A stretch of DNA of 64,000 nt from 3107 sp965216225 (GTDB taxonomy: Bacteria > Pseudomonadota > Alphaproteobacteria > Rhodobacterales > Rhodobacteraceae). Under the pieces are notes generated by a model that searched no databases, was not told the origin of the DNA, and worked only from the letters and a program-made list of their open reading frames with translations. The position numbers were made by a program, and so were the translations under genes. Positions 44,181 to 53,353 of this stretch are shown one piece after another (position 1 is the stretch's first letter; the number at the start of each line of letters is the position of its first letter). The stretch lies in the NCBI GenBank assembly GCA_965216225.1, contig CBDCFF010000034.1, positions 186,001 through 250,000 of the forward strand, read 5' to 3'.

Positions 44181-45513
44181 GGGAGTGTCCTGAATTCTGT
44201 GTATCTGTCCCGGACCATGGGGGTTTCAAATACAGTCACGCATTGAAGCGCTCGTCGAACATAATAGCGAACTGGTTGCGGGCTGCAAACCATTCCCGAA
44301 CATTCCTGCCGCCTTTCTCGAAGTTGCGGATGGCCAGATAGATCAGCTTTGTTGCGGCCTGATCGGTCGGGAACGATCCGCGGGTCTTGATTGATTTGCG
44401 GATCACCCGGTTCAGGCTCTCGATGGCGTTGGTGGTGTAGATGATCTTTCGGATCGCCGGATCGAAGGCGAAGAACGGGATCACTTCCTGCCATGCCCGT
44501 CGCCAGGCCGGGGCGATGGAGGCGTATTTACCGGCCCATTTCTCCTCGAATGCGTCCAGTTCATCGGCGGCCTGATCGGCGGTGGCGGCGCTGTAAATCC
44601 GGCGCAGATCGGCGGCCACTGCCTTGCGGTCTTTCCACGAGCAGAAGTTCAGGGAGTGGCGCACCAGGTGGACAATGCAGGTTTGCACCGTGGTCTGCGC
44701 AAAGGCGGCGGTGATCGCCTCCGGGAAGCCTTTGAGCCCGTCAACGACGGCGATCAGAATGTCCTGGACACCTCGGTTCTTCAGCTCGTTCATCACCGAC
44801 AACCAGAATTTGGCCCCCTCGTTATCAGCGATCCACAGGCCCAGGACCTCGCGCACGCCGTCCCGGCTGACCCCCAGGGCGATGTAGATGGCCTTGTTCT
44901 TCACCATGCGGCTGTCGGCGTCGCGGATCTTCACCCGCAGCGCGTCGAAGATCACGATCGGATACATCCGCTCCAGCGCCCGGCTTTGCCAGTCGCGCAC
45001 CTCGTCGAGCACGGCGTCGGTGACGCGGCTGATCAAATCCGGCGAGACCAGCAGACCGTAGATATCCTCAAGATGGGCGCGGATGTCGCGGACGGTCAGT
45101 CCGGCGGCATAGAGGCCGATGATCCTGTCATCCATCCCGTCGATCCGGGTCTGGCCCTTCTTCACCAGTTCCGGCTCAAAACTGCCATCCCGATCACGGG
45201 GCACGGAAATCGGCGCCTCGCCGATCTGGCCCTTCAGGCGCTTGCCAGCTGTGCCGTTGCGCCGATTGGACTGACCCGGAGGTGCATCCTTGCCGTCTTC
45301 ATAGCCCAGATGCGCGGTCAGTTCGGCCCCAAGCATCCGCTCCATCAGTTTGATCCTGAGCTCTTTCAGCAGCCCGGTATCGCCAAGCAGGTCTTCAGGC
45401 CGCTCGCAGCCTTCCAGAAGTTCGTCCAGAAGTTCCCTGGATATCGTCATCGTCATGGCTCCTCTCTCAAAGCATGGTACAGATCACAGATACACAGAGG
45501 ATCGGACACTCTC
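44181..45513 (-). mobile_element. IS256-family element inside IS66 tnpC
   Basis: This 1333-bp element has imperfect inverted ends (GGGAGTGTCC left; GAGAGTGTCC right in reverse complement) and a second shared block CTGTGTATCTGT about 13-16 bases in. The 8-bp target TCTGGAAC is duplicated at 44173-44180 and 45514-45521. It is complete and looks recent. Confidence 0.95.
44236..45456 (-). CDS. IS256-family transposase (mutator type)
   Basis: This intact 406-residue transposase has GAELTAHLGYEDGKDA near residue 45 and the first catalytic Asp in MYPIVIFDALRVKIRD. The second is in ILIAVVDGLKGFPEAI with TCIVHLVRHSLNF following, and the Glu is in IIYTTNAIESLNRVIRK. The C-terminus is normal. It is the only complete transposase between 42.7 and 58 kb without visible damage. 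Confidence 0.96.
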   Translation of the reverse strand: MTMTISRELLDELLEGCERPEDLLGDTGLLKELRIKLMERMLGAELTAHLGYEDGKDAPPGQSNRRNGTAGKRLKGQIGEAPISVPRDRDGSFEPELVKKGQTRIDGMDDRIIGLYAAGLTVRDIRAHLEDIYGLLVSPDLISRVTDAVLDEVRDWQSRALERMYPIVIFDALRVKIRDADSRMVKNKAIYIALGVSRDGVREVLGLWIADNEGAKFWLSVMNELKNRGVQDILIAVVDGLKGFPEAITAAFAQTTVQTCIVHLVRHSLNFCSWKDRKAVAADLRRIYSAATADQAADELDAFEEKWAGKYASIAPAWRRAWQEVIPFFAFDPAIRKIIYTTNAIESLNRVIRKSIKTRGSFPTDQAATKLIYLAIRNFEKGGRNVREWFAARNQFAIMFDERFNA

Positions 45514-46375
45514 TCTGGAACCTCTGGCTGACACCATTGGCCGAATGGTCCGCCGAGGCGCGGCCACCTTCGCTGATGATACGCCTGTTGAAATGCAGGC
45601 CCCCGGCAACAAGAAGACCAGGACCGCCCGTGTCTGGACCTATGTTCGCGATGAACGACCATGGTCTGGATCATCACCGCCCTGCGCGTGGTATCAGTTC
45701 ACGATTGATCGCAAGGGCGAACATCCCGTCTCACATCTCTCCGGCTACAAAGGCTGGGTCCATGCGGACGGGTATTCCGGCTTCAACGGGGTATTCGGTG
45801 AGGACAAGGCCCAGGAGATGGCTTGTTTGGCGCACGTCAGACGCAAGTTTGTAGACATCTTTGCCGCGCAAGGCTCATCGATTGCCGAAGAAGCCCTCCG
45901 CCGGACCGCGGAACTCTATGCCGTCGAGAAAGAGGCGCGTGGCAAACCGTCTGAAGAGCGCGTTGCCATCCGTCAGGAAAAGGCAAAACCGATCTTCGAT
46001 GAACTTGAGACCTGGTTACACGCGCAGTTGCCAAATATATCTGGCAAGTCGCCTCTGGCCCAAGCGATCCGTTATGCCCTTGGTCGTTTGCCAAAGGCAC
46101 GCGGTTATTTGAACCATGGCTTTCTGGAAGCGGACAACAACATCGCCGAACGCGCCATAAAACCTGTCGCCACAGGTCGCAAAAATTGGATGTTCGCCGG
46201 TTCCGAGGGCGGTGGCAAAGCCATGGCCATCGCCTACACCCTGATCGAAACGGCAAAGCTTGATAAAGTCGATCCACAAGCCTGGCTCACATGGGTCCTC
46301 GCCCGCATCGCGGATCACAAGATCACTCGGCTGGACGAGCTGATGCCCTGGCGTTACGCTGCATCAGCAGCGTAA

Positions 46376-46797
46376 CCGGGACGACCGGCAGTACGCCAAG
46401 GCTCCTTCACCGAACGGTCACACGCAAACCACTTGCGCGACTGGCTGAACGAGGCTGGAGCCGAACCCCTGCAAGCCCCGCAACATCGCGCCTTGCGCAT
46501 GTGGGACCGCCTCAGGGACTGGCGCCGCCGCGCCCACGGGCAAAAGCCCCGGAGCTGCTTCTGCGCAACAGTCCGGCAGAGCCTGTCCAGCCGCTCGCCT
46601 GTCTTGCGCTATGCAACCGGGATCAGGAACACCGCGCCTGCATTGCCGGGGATACCGAGGCCCCGCACCGGGATCAGGTGCGCACCCGAAACCCGCTTCG
46701 GTCGTGGCGACGCTCTCTGGCGCGCCCTTGCGAAAGGGAATTTCGCCCTTGTGCATCCGCCGCCCGACAGCATGACCCCCTGTCAAAACCGTTCGCC
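46376..46797. other. Unassigned segment between IS66 and a MarR fragment
   Basis: About 420 bp. No frame gives a recognisable protein on either strand, though several frames stay open because of high GC. The first 40-50 bp are probably the IS66 right end; the rest may be a degraded gene. Confidence 0.4.
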
Positions 46798-47124
46798 ATG
46801 CACGGAGTGGCGGACCGGCGGGCAGCGGCAGAGTTGAAAAAACAGGGGCTGATTGCATTCGAAGGCGATCCCGCAAACAGGCGCAGGAAGATCGTGACGC
46901 TGGCTCTCAAGGGCCGGGCCCTGATGGAATATCTCCGCCCCGGATTTCGCGCCCGCCGCGAGCGGATCAACAGCGCCGTGGGCGAAAGTGTCTTGCCCGG
47001 GTTGTGGGAAGCCATCGAAAACCTCCCAGGCTGGATAAACGCACTGGGTAGGCAAACGGGGGCAGAGGATACCGGCCCCCGTCGCCTGCTCAGATATCGA
47101 ACGTCATCAGGTCTTCGCCTATGA
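46798..47124 (+). pseudogene. MarR-family regulator, C-terminal fragment
   Basis: The frame reads ADRRAAAELKKQGLIAFEGDPANRRRKIVTLALKGRALMEYL, the recognition helix to wing region of MarR proteins (D-x-x-N-R-R), followed by a helical C-terminus (RARRERINSAVGESVLPGLWEAIENLPGW). The N-terminal helices are missing. The end runs past the convergent MBL-fold fragment, so the native stop may be lost. Confidence 0.6.
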
Positions 47125-47310
47125 CAACCTCGCCCGAATATATCCCGGCCATTTCCCCGATCATCCGGTCATGGATGCCGTCGGCGTCCATATGCGGGCG
47201 GAAATGAGTCAGGATGACCTTTTTCACACCGGCATCCGCCGCAGTTCTGGCAGTGCGCAGCACTGGCCCATCCGGATGACGGGCCGGATTGGAATCGCCC
47301 TTCTGCACCT
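47090..47310 (-). pseudogene. Metallo-beta-lactamase-fold hydrolase, C-terminal fragment
   Basis: About 70 residues remain: RTARTAADAGVKKVILTHFRPHMDADGIHDRMIGEMAGIYSGEV, where VILTHFRPH resembles the last metal-binding strand-His of the fold in RNase Z-like and related hydrolases. It ends EDLMTFDI-stop at 47090. The first two-thirds, with the HxHxDH motif, is absent. Confidence 0.55.
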
Positions 47311-47343
47311 TATGCGCCGCTAATGTTGATAAGGAAATATTAC

Positions 47344-47399
47344 TGACGCAAAACGGTTTGCAATGAATCCTTGTCACCTTTATTGATGATTTTGCGTCA
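47344..47399. repeat. 10-bp inverted repeat in an AT-rich gap
   Basis: TGACGCAAAA at 47344-47353 and its exact complement TTTTGCGTCA at 47390-47399 bracket 36 bp of AT-rich sequence between two gene fragments. It may be the ends of a small element or a regulator site; it has no coding explanation. Confidence 0.5.
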
Positions 47400-47435
47400 C
47401 ATTGGCGCTCCGGGATCTGCGGCCATGAACAGCGC

Positions 47436-47713
47436 TCAGTCGAAGAGCGTCGCATTGCGCCCGCCAACAACGATGTCAAAGCGACAGCCGATATCGACAT
47501 CAATGTCCGGGGTTTCGTATTCCACGCCTATATTGCGCTCGAACGCATCCCCCATGAGGATCGCCATCGGGTCGCTGGCGTTGTTGGGATCGTCGGGGAA
47601 ATACATCTGGGTGATCAGGCGCAGACGTTCGCGCGGGGTGCGCTGGTCCGAGGTGTCGTCTGTCGGGCCGATGCCCGACAGGGGGTATCCGTCCGGCTCA
47701 AGCGGGCCTCCTC
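47436..47713 (-). pseudogene. Intradiol dioxygenase (PcaH-like), C-terminal fragment
   Basis: An open frame without a start reads RLRLITQMYFPDDPNNASDPMAIL and ends GCRFDIVVGGRNATLFD-stop. This matches the C-terminal pattern of protocatechuate 3,4-dioxygenase beta subunits (L-V-T-Q-M-Y-F-P, then Y-R-F-D-I-V-L-x-G-R-x-A-T). The metal-ligand region is missing. It follows the PcaG-like fragment directly, the reverse of the usual pcaHG order, so the two have been rearranged or belong to a related dioxygenase. Confidence 0.55.
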
Positions 47714-48142
47714 TCAGCTTTTGAAATCGTCAAAGAACGGGGTTTCGCCGGGGCCGGCCATGATGATGTCCAGAACATAGACCTCGGCCCCGTCGGATTT
47801 GCACCCGTCACGGCGTACGATCAGCCTGGGCTGATCCTCGGCGTTCAGGCTTTGCAGCAGCGGGTCGGTGGCGTTGGCCACCTGCCCCTCAAGGAACACT
47901 TGCGTCACGATGCGGCTGATCCCGTCCGAAAAGATCGTCAGGGTGATGTTGGGCGCACGACCCTTGGCCGCACCGGGCAGGATGGTGCGGAATTCATATG
48001 CACCGCTGGCGGTGCGCAAACGTCCGTAGCCGTCAAACCACGGGTCCAGATCCGGGTGGCCTTCGGTGTCGGGATTGCGATAGACGCCCCTGGCGTTGGC
48101 CTGCCAGAATTCCAGCACCGCGCCATTGGCCGGATCGCCCAA
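47714..48142 (-). pseudogene. Protocatechuate 3,4-dioxygenase alpha subunit (PcaG-like), 5' truncated
   Basis: The 142 residues correspond to the last two-thirds of PcaG: GAVLEFWQANARGVYRNP, DPWFDGYGRLRTASGAYEFRTILPGA, NITLTIFSDGISRIVTQVFLEG and the end YVLDIIMAGPGETPFFDDF. The N-terminal about 55 residues are absent. PcaG pairs with PcaH to open the protocatechuate ring in the beta-ketoadipate pathway. An IclR-type regulator remnant is divergent from it, as is common for such operons. Confidence 0.7.
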
Positions 48143-48147
48143 TCACG

Positions 48148-48879
48148 CCGTCTACTTTGTACCCGCTCTGCACCGGGGGCTCAGGGTTCTTGAAATCGTC
48201 GGGGCCGCCGAAGGTCCGATGTCGCTGAGCGAGACCGCGCGATGGAACTGGGCCGCTCGTCGGCCTTTCGTCTGGTCTATACCCTGCGCCGGATGGAATT
48301 CCTGAAAGAGGCAGAGCAGAAAAACACCTGTACGCTGGGCGCGCGGGTGCTGAACCTTGGCTCTGCCTATCTCAACCAGCAGCCGATTACGGCGACCGGC
48401 TGGGGATTTCCAGCCATCCCGGCGTGCTCGAAGGGCGGGATGTGCTTTATCTCGGCAGCCATCAGGCGCGCACGGGCTATGTGTCGAACATGGTTACCGG
48501 CACGCGGCAGCGCGCCCATGCCTCGGCCATCGGTTGGTGCCTGTTGGGCGATTACACCAACGAGGCCCTGCGCGGGTTCTGCGAAGGGCAGGAAATGGCC
48601 GCCGTCACCGAACACACGCCCACCGATTACGAGGCATTGCGAGCGCGGGTCGCCGCAACCCATGACGCCGGATTCATCTTTTCGCGCGGCTTTCGCGATC
48701 CGGGCGGGTCGTCCATCGCCGTGCCGGACCGCGACAACACGGGGCGCATCGTGGCCTGCGTCAATGTCTCGGATCCCGACAGCGGGTTCGACCTTGACCG
48801 GATCGATACGCTCTATGTGCCTGCGGTGCGGGAAACCGCTCTGCGCATCTCGCGCGAATTGGGGTATATGGGGCGCTGA
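48148..48879 (+). pseudogene. IclR-family regulator with at least two frameshifts
   Basis: Three frames together give one IclR protein: VPALHRGLRVLEIVGAAEGPMSLSETAR, then ELGRSSAFRLVYTLRRMEFLKEAEQKN and GARVLNLGSAYLNQQ, then VLEGRDVLYLGSHQARTGYVSNMVTGTRQ, ASAIGWCLL and the end RISRELGYMG-stop. Shifts occur near 48238 and near 48385. The winged helix and ligand domain are both represented, so it was a full gene. Its position suggests it controlled the dioxygenase genes. Confidence 0.75.
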
Positions 48880-48912
48880 GGCGCTCACCGGGGAACCTCC
48901 GGCGTCATCAGT

Positions 48913-50175
48913 TGAGGACCTCTATCAATCTTGATTTTGGAGCTGATTTTAGAGCGGCATTCCCTCGACGCTGTCTGTCTTTGGGTTCTGTCGGTGTGAC
49001 AGCATGATTTGCGCCCGAACCGGGCGGTTTTCCGTAATTTCGGGCGGTTTCGTCCTGTGATCAGGCAGTGACGGCGCCGCCGAACTGGACCAGGCGGCGG
49101 ATGTTGCAGGCGATGGTGGACATGCCGATCATGTGTTTGCGGACTGCGAAGACATGCTCGACGGGCGCGCGATGCTTTGACCTTGTGCTGTTCCCGCGTC
49201 TGATATTCCCGGGCATTGGGCGCCCCTCTGGTTTGCGATGGTGGACATGGCTGACAAAACCGCGCCGCTCCATGAACGCCTCGTTCTTCATCGAGCGACA
49301 GGCGCTGTCCGCCCGGACGCCTGACCCGGTGTTGGTGGCGTCCAGCAGCCCCCGGCGCAGCATCCGCCCGTCATCGGCCGCCGCACTGGTGACATCCCAT
49401 CGCCGGATGAACCGGAAACGCTTGTCGATGCCGGAATGCGCCTTGTATCCGAAACTCGGGATGGCGATGTCGGGCGGCGCGGGGCCGTCCTCGTGCGGGC
49501 GCGCCCTAGCGAACTGGGGCGAACTGGATGGTCCAGTGTGCATCCACGTCTTTTTGCCCGGCTTTGGCCGGATCATCGGGCCAGATCTCGTCGCCGGGCT
49601 TGCCCATCCTGACAGCCGTCTTCCCGTCAACCGTGTTGCGCTGCCCTGGCGCGGTGACCAGCGTGCTGGCGACGGTCCGACCGGACATCGCGATGTAACC
49701 GGCCTCGCGCAGCGCGCGTCGAACCGGCTGAAAAGCCCCTCGATCGCGCCTGCCCTGGTCAGACGCTCGCGGAACACCCGAATGGTCTTCGCGTCCGGAA
49801 CCCGGTCATGCAGCCCGAACCCGGGGAAACGCATGAACGACAGCCGGTCCGGGATCAGGAACTCTGCGCGGTCATCACCGGGATTGTTTTGCGCCTGGAT
49901 AATCAGGATCCTGAACATCAGCGCGACGTCACAGGGCGGGCGGGCACCGTGCGAGCCGTCCGAGTACGCCAGAGCCTTCACAATATCCGCACGGAAAATC
50001 TCGAAATCAGACGCCCCGGCACAGGCTTCCAACTGATCGCCAGGATCGCTCGACCGCTTCCGGCGGTCATCCATGTCAGAAAATCCCGGCTGTCCGACCA
50101 TCTGCCGCTCCTGTCACGAGGCACCGGGAGTGAACCGGATTCAGACCGGATTGGCGAGGTAAATCGAGACCCTCA
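48913..50175 (-). mobile_element. IS5-family element, copy 1
   Basis: This 1263-bp element has ends TGAGGACCTCTATC (left) and, in reverse complement, TGAGGGTCTCGATTTACC (right). The second copy at 51884-52967 shares both ends. The transposase is degenerate. Confidence 0.8.
49061..50101 (-). pseudogene. IS5-family transposase (copy 1), locally frameshifted
   Basis: The frame is open for 346 codons but contains a stretch (about 49510-49720) read in the wrong frame between two compensating shifts. On either side it shows family features: FEIFRADIVKALAYSDGSHGARPPCD, MFRILIIQAQ, DRLSFMRFPGFGLHDRVPDAKTIRVFRERL, and DATNTGSGVRADSACRS, RGFVSHVHHRKPEGRPMPG, RAPVEHVFAVRKHMIGM. Damage near the catalytic core makes activity unlikely. 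Confidence 0.75.
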
Positions 50176-50345
50176 CCTGATCGAACCGGTTCATCAGCTT
50201 TGCTTCGGAGGCGTTGAGCACATGCGCAATATGGTGGCCGTCGGGGACCAGGCGCATGGCATCATGGTATCATGGCATCATGGCATGTGGTTCACCCCTG
50301 ATATGGTGCATGACCTCCCTCTCGCTGGCGGGTGAAACGCGGAAT
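50176..50345. other. Short segment with CATGGCAT-type simple repeats
   Basis: Between IS5 copy 1 and the CoA transferase lies a short gene remnant (one frame reads HMRNMVAVGDQAHG and MWFTPDMVHDLP) that I could not assign. It includes an imperfect repeat of ATCATGGCATC/ATGGTATC units at about 50260-50290. Confidence 0.4.
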
Positions 50346-50357
50346 ACGCGGTCAGGA

Positions 50358-51524
50358 TCATTTGATGACGCCTTCGGTTGTCAGTGTCCGGATGATGTCG
50401 CCGCCATAGCCAAGTTCGGCCAGCACCTGTGCGCCGTGTTCGCCATGGCGCGGCGGGGCGAGGGTGATTTCCGGTCCGCCGCGGGACATCGCAAACGGAG
50501 ACAGCGGCAGGTGGATGTCAGGGCGATCAGGGTTGGCCGCGAAATAGCCCCGCGCGACCAGTTGGTCGGAGGCGACGGCCTCGGCCAGTGTCTGCACCCG
50601 CGCGGCGGGCAGGTCCGCGTCGTGCAGCACAGTGACCCAATCATCGGCGGTGCCGGTCAGGAATACCGCCTGCAATGTCTCATGGGTCGTGGCGGGAAGG
50701 GACCAGACATCGGGCCAGTCCCGCACCTGATCCAGACCGGCAACATTGTGGCCCAGCCCCGCCAGCAGGCGGGCAAGCCTGACATATTGTTCCGGGCGGA
50801 ACGCGCCCAGCATCAAGGCGCCGTCGGCGGTGTCATACGATGAAATGCCCGTTTCCCTGCCGCGCCCCGGGGCGGCGCCATATTGAACCGCGGCGGCCTC
50901 GGGGGCCATCAGGGACATTGCGACCTCAAGCATCGAGACGCTGATGTGACAGCCTGCGCCAGTCCGGTGGCGTTGATGCACGGCGCACATGACCGCAAAT
51001 GCAGCCGCATATCCGGCGCTGTAATCGACGAAAGATACGCCCGGCTTTATCCCTGCGCATTGTGCGACGGTCCCGCTGGCGGCCTGGATCACATTGTCGT
51101 AGGCTCCGGTGGCGGCCTGCGGCCCGGTATCGCCGTAGCCTGTAATCGAGCAGTGGATCAGCGCCGGGTTCACCGCGCTGAGTGCGGCATATCCCAAGCT
51201 CAGCCGATCCAGCGCCCCGGTGACGTAGTTTTCGACCAGAATGTCGGCATTTCCCACCAGCGCCAGCAGCACCTCGCGCCCGCGTGGGTCGGACAGGTCC
51301 AGCGCCAGCGCGCGTTTGTTGCCGCCCTGCACCTGATAGTTCAGCCCCAGGCCCTCGGCATTCAGATCCGCATCCGGTCCGCGCCCGCGGGCGCAGTCCG
51401 GGGCGTGGGGCGATTCGATTTTCAGCACCTCCGCCCCCAGCAGGGCCAGTTGATAGGCACAGAACGGACCGGCCAGAACATGGGTCAGGTCCAGAACTTT
51501 CAATGATGTCAGCGCGCCTTGCAT
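50358..51524 (-). CDS. CaiB/BaiF family CoA transferase
   Basis: This class III CoA transferase has 388 residues from the ATG at 51524. It has the N-terminal LKVLDLTHVLAGPFCAYQLALLGAEVLKIE motif region, NKRALALDLSDPRGREVLLALVGNADILVENY with the expected catalytic Asp region, YGDTGPQAATGAYDNVIQAASG, and a C-terminal GEHGAQVLAELGY. An in-frame start 25 codons upstream exists but precedes the conserved start poorly. It is the only undamaged metabolic gene between 47 and 54 kb. The acyl-CoA substrate is unknown. Confidence 0.88.
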   Translation of the reverse strand: MQGALTSLKVLDLTHVLAGPFCAYQLALLGAEVLKIESPHAPDCARGRGPDADLNAEGLGLNYQVQGGNKRALALDLSDPRGREVLLALVGNADILVENYVTGALDRLSLGYAALSAVNPALIHCSITGYGDTGPQAATGAYDNVIQAASGTVAQCAGIKPGVSFVDYSAGYAAAFAVMCAVHQRHRTGAGCHISVSMLEVAMSLMAPEAAAVQYGAAPGRGRETGISSYDTADGALMLGAFRPEQYVRLARLLAGLGHNVAGLDQVRDWPDVWSLPATTHETLQAVFLTGTADDWVTVLHDADLPAARVQTLAEAVASDQLVARGYFAANPDRPDIHLPLSPFAMSRGGPEITLAPPRHGEHGAQVLAELGYGGDIIRTLTTEGVIK

Positions 51525-51840
51525 GAAGGCCCCCCGGTTACCAAGTTTGCGGGACGGAAATGACTTGCCCGCTTCAATATCGTCTAATATACAAAACACA
51601 GTTCCAGATACAAGACGAATATGGCATGACCCATTTGGTGGCCCTTGCCCATACGGGCTTTTTCACCAATCATCCGGCCGAAGAACTGGCCGGGCATCCG
51701 GTTTCACGCGCGCCCCGCTTGCGCCGATGCTGATGAATGTCAGCCATATCGACGCGGCTTGTGCCTGTCGGATGCACGACGATGCCGAGGGCGAGGCGGA
51801 TTTTGCCCTGCGCATGGCAAATTTGCCGGAGCGGCATCCC

Positions 51841-51883
51841 ATGAGCAGGAAAAAGACCATCCTCACCGCCCTCACCGGCAACC
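51841..51883 (+). pseudogene. beta-keto acid cleavage enzyme (DUF849), first 14 codons only
   Basis: The ATG at 51841 begins MSRKKTILTALTGNL, which matches the N-terminus of BKACE/DUF849 enzymes (K-T-I-L-T-C-A-L-T-G-N). IS5 copy 2 starts at 51884 and no further piece is seen, so almost the whole gene is lost. The 220 bp before it hold open but unassigned sequence, perhaps the end of an upstream gene overlapping by ATGA. Confidence 0.5.
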
Positions 51884-52967
51884 TGAGGACCTCTATCAAT
51901 CCTGATTTTGGAGCTGATTCCAGAGCGGCATTCCCTCGACGCTGTCTGTCTTTGGGTTCTGTCGGTGTGACAGCATGATTTGCGCCCGAACCGGGCGGTT
52001 TTCCGTAATTATGGGCGGATACATCCTGTGATCAGGCAGTGACGGTGCCGCCGAGCGCGCCGCTCCATGAACGCCTCGTTCTTCATCGAGCGACAGGCGC
52101 TGTCCGCCCGGACGCCTGACCCGGTGTTGGTGGCGTCCAGCAGCCCCCGGCGCAGCATCCGCCCGTCATCGGCCGCCGCACTGGTGACATCCCATCGCCG
52201 GATGAACCGGAAACGCTTGTCGATGCCGGAATGCGCCTTGTATCCGAAACTCGGGATGGCGATGTCGGGCGGCGCGGGGCCGTCCTCGCGCGGGCGCGCC
52301 CTGGCGAACTGGGGCGAACTGGATGGTCCAGCGTGCATCCACGTCTTTTTGCCCGGCTTTGGCCGGATCATCGGGCCAGATCTCGTCGCCGGGCTTGCCC
52401 ATCCTGACAGCCGTCTTCCCGTCAACCGTGTTGCGCTGCCCTGGCGCGGCGACCAGCGTGCTGGCGACGGTCCGACCGGACATCGCGATGTAACCGGCCT
52501 CGCGCAGCGCGGCGTCGAACCGGCTGAAAAGCCCCTCGATCACGCCTGCCCTGGTCAGACGCTCGCGGAACACCCGAATGGTCTTCGCGTCCGGAACCCG
52601 GTCCTGCAACCCGAGCCCGAGGAAACGCATGAACGACAGCCGGTCCGGGATCAGGAACCCTGCGCGGTCATCACCGGGATTGTCTTGCGCCTGGACAATC
52701 AGGATCCTGAACATCAGCACGACGTCACAGGGCGGGCGCCTTTCGAGCCGTCCGAGTACGCCAGAGCCTTCACAATATCCGCACGGAAAATCTCGAAATC
52801 AGACGCCCCGGCACAGGCTTCCAGCTGATCGCCAGGATCGCTCGACCGCTTCCGGCGGTCATCCATGTCAGAAAATCCCGGCTGTCCGACCATCTGCCGC
52901 TCCTGTCACGAGGAGCCGGGAGTGAACCGGATTCAGACCGGATTGGCGAGGTAAATCGAGACCCTCA
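51884..52967 (-). mobile_element. IS5-family element, copy 2 (internally deleted)
   Basis: It has the same ends as copy 1 (TGAGGACCTC and TGAGGGTCTCG in reverse complement) but is about 180 bp shorter. The deletion removes the transposase C-terminal coding part, between GTGCCGCCGAG and CGCGCCGCTCC near 52060. Confidence 0.8.
52035..52880 (-). pseudogene. IS5-family transposase (copy 2), truncated and frameshifted
   Basis: Two overlapping frames give the protein. One reads MFRILIVQAQDNPGDDRAGFLIPDRLSFMRFLGLGLQ to GDEIWPDDPAKAGQKDVDARWTIQFAP, the correct frame where copy 1 is shifted. The other reads PPDIAIPSFGYKAHSGIDKRF to MKNEAFMERR. The C-terminal third is deleted. Confidence 0.75.
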
Positions 52968-53353
52968 GCTGACAGCCGCGACCGGATTGCCACTGACGAT
53001 CCATAACCCGCCCCGCCGGGCTCCGCCTCCGCTCGCCCGTCAGCACCTCGTATGAGCCAACCCCAGGATACGCCTTCAGGGAGTTATGTACAGGTTGGAG
53101 GTTCGCGATCTGTGGAAAACTTCGGACTGTCGCACAGGCACTCCCGGAGTATCCTGCCATGGGGTTGCCCTCCCCGAAGGATGGAGAGGGCAAAGCGGGG
53201 CTTCGCTCCGCAGGGCAGGTCGGACTGATCGGCACCGGGTTCTCGGGAACCGTGGATGAGCATGGTCGGCCCGTCCTCCCTTCGTCCTTGCGCGTCCTGA
53301 ATGGATGCCCGGGTCAGGCACCGGATCATCGCGAGTGCAGGAGCACAAGGACA
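52968..53353 (+). ncRNA. 5' non-coding part of an IS110 element: candidate bridge-RNA region
   Basis: About 385 bp before the IS110 transposase start contain no convincing gene. The second half folds locally: GCCCTC/GAGGGC at 53167-53172 and 53186-53191, then GCGG...CCGC at 53195-53211. IS110-family elements of the IS621 type are known to encode a structured bridge RNA upstream of the transposase. The exact element end and RNA limits were not determined, so this is a positional candidate only. Confidence 0.35.

Larger units (their letters stand above)
43517..46375 (+). pseudogene. tnpC: IS66 transposase TnpC, split by IS256
   Basis: The N-terminal half (43517-44180) has the coiled-coil LRAVNRLLADEVKALTLKVEQLQHQ, HRFGSKSESL, the zinc-finger-like CRRCGG and CSCCEA, and LPLYRQSQIYAREGVDLNRSTL. 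The C-terminal half (45522-46375) carries DDTPVEM, the GYKGWVHADGYSGFNGVF catalytic region, ACLAHVRRKFVDIF, and ADNNIAERAIKPVATGRKNWMFAGSEGGG. Removing the IS256 and one 8-bp target copy restores the frame exactly (ALLE-PLADTIGR). The IS insertion is therefore the only visible lesion. Confidence 0.92.
42670..46420 (+). mobile_element. IS66-family element carrying a nested IS256
   Basis: The three IS66 genes tnpA, tnpB and tnpC lie in the usual overlapping order. GGAGGAGCC near 42684 and its approximate inverted counterpart GGCTCCTTC near 46399 suggest the ends; the exact termini and target duplication were not determined. tnpC is split by an IS256-family element at 44181-45513. Confidence 0.8.

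Noticed and set aside
46376..46876. A coding gene on either strand between IS66 and the MarR fragment
   Set aside because: Open frames exist on both strands, but none gives recognisable motifs or a ribosome-binding site.
50260..50292. CATGGCATCATGG short repeats as a microsatellite switch
   Set aside because: Imperfect, short and in a segment with no assignable gene or promoter; no basis for phase variation.
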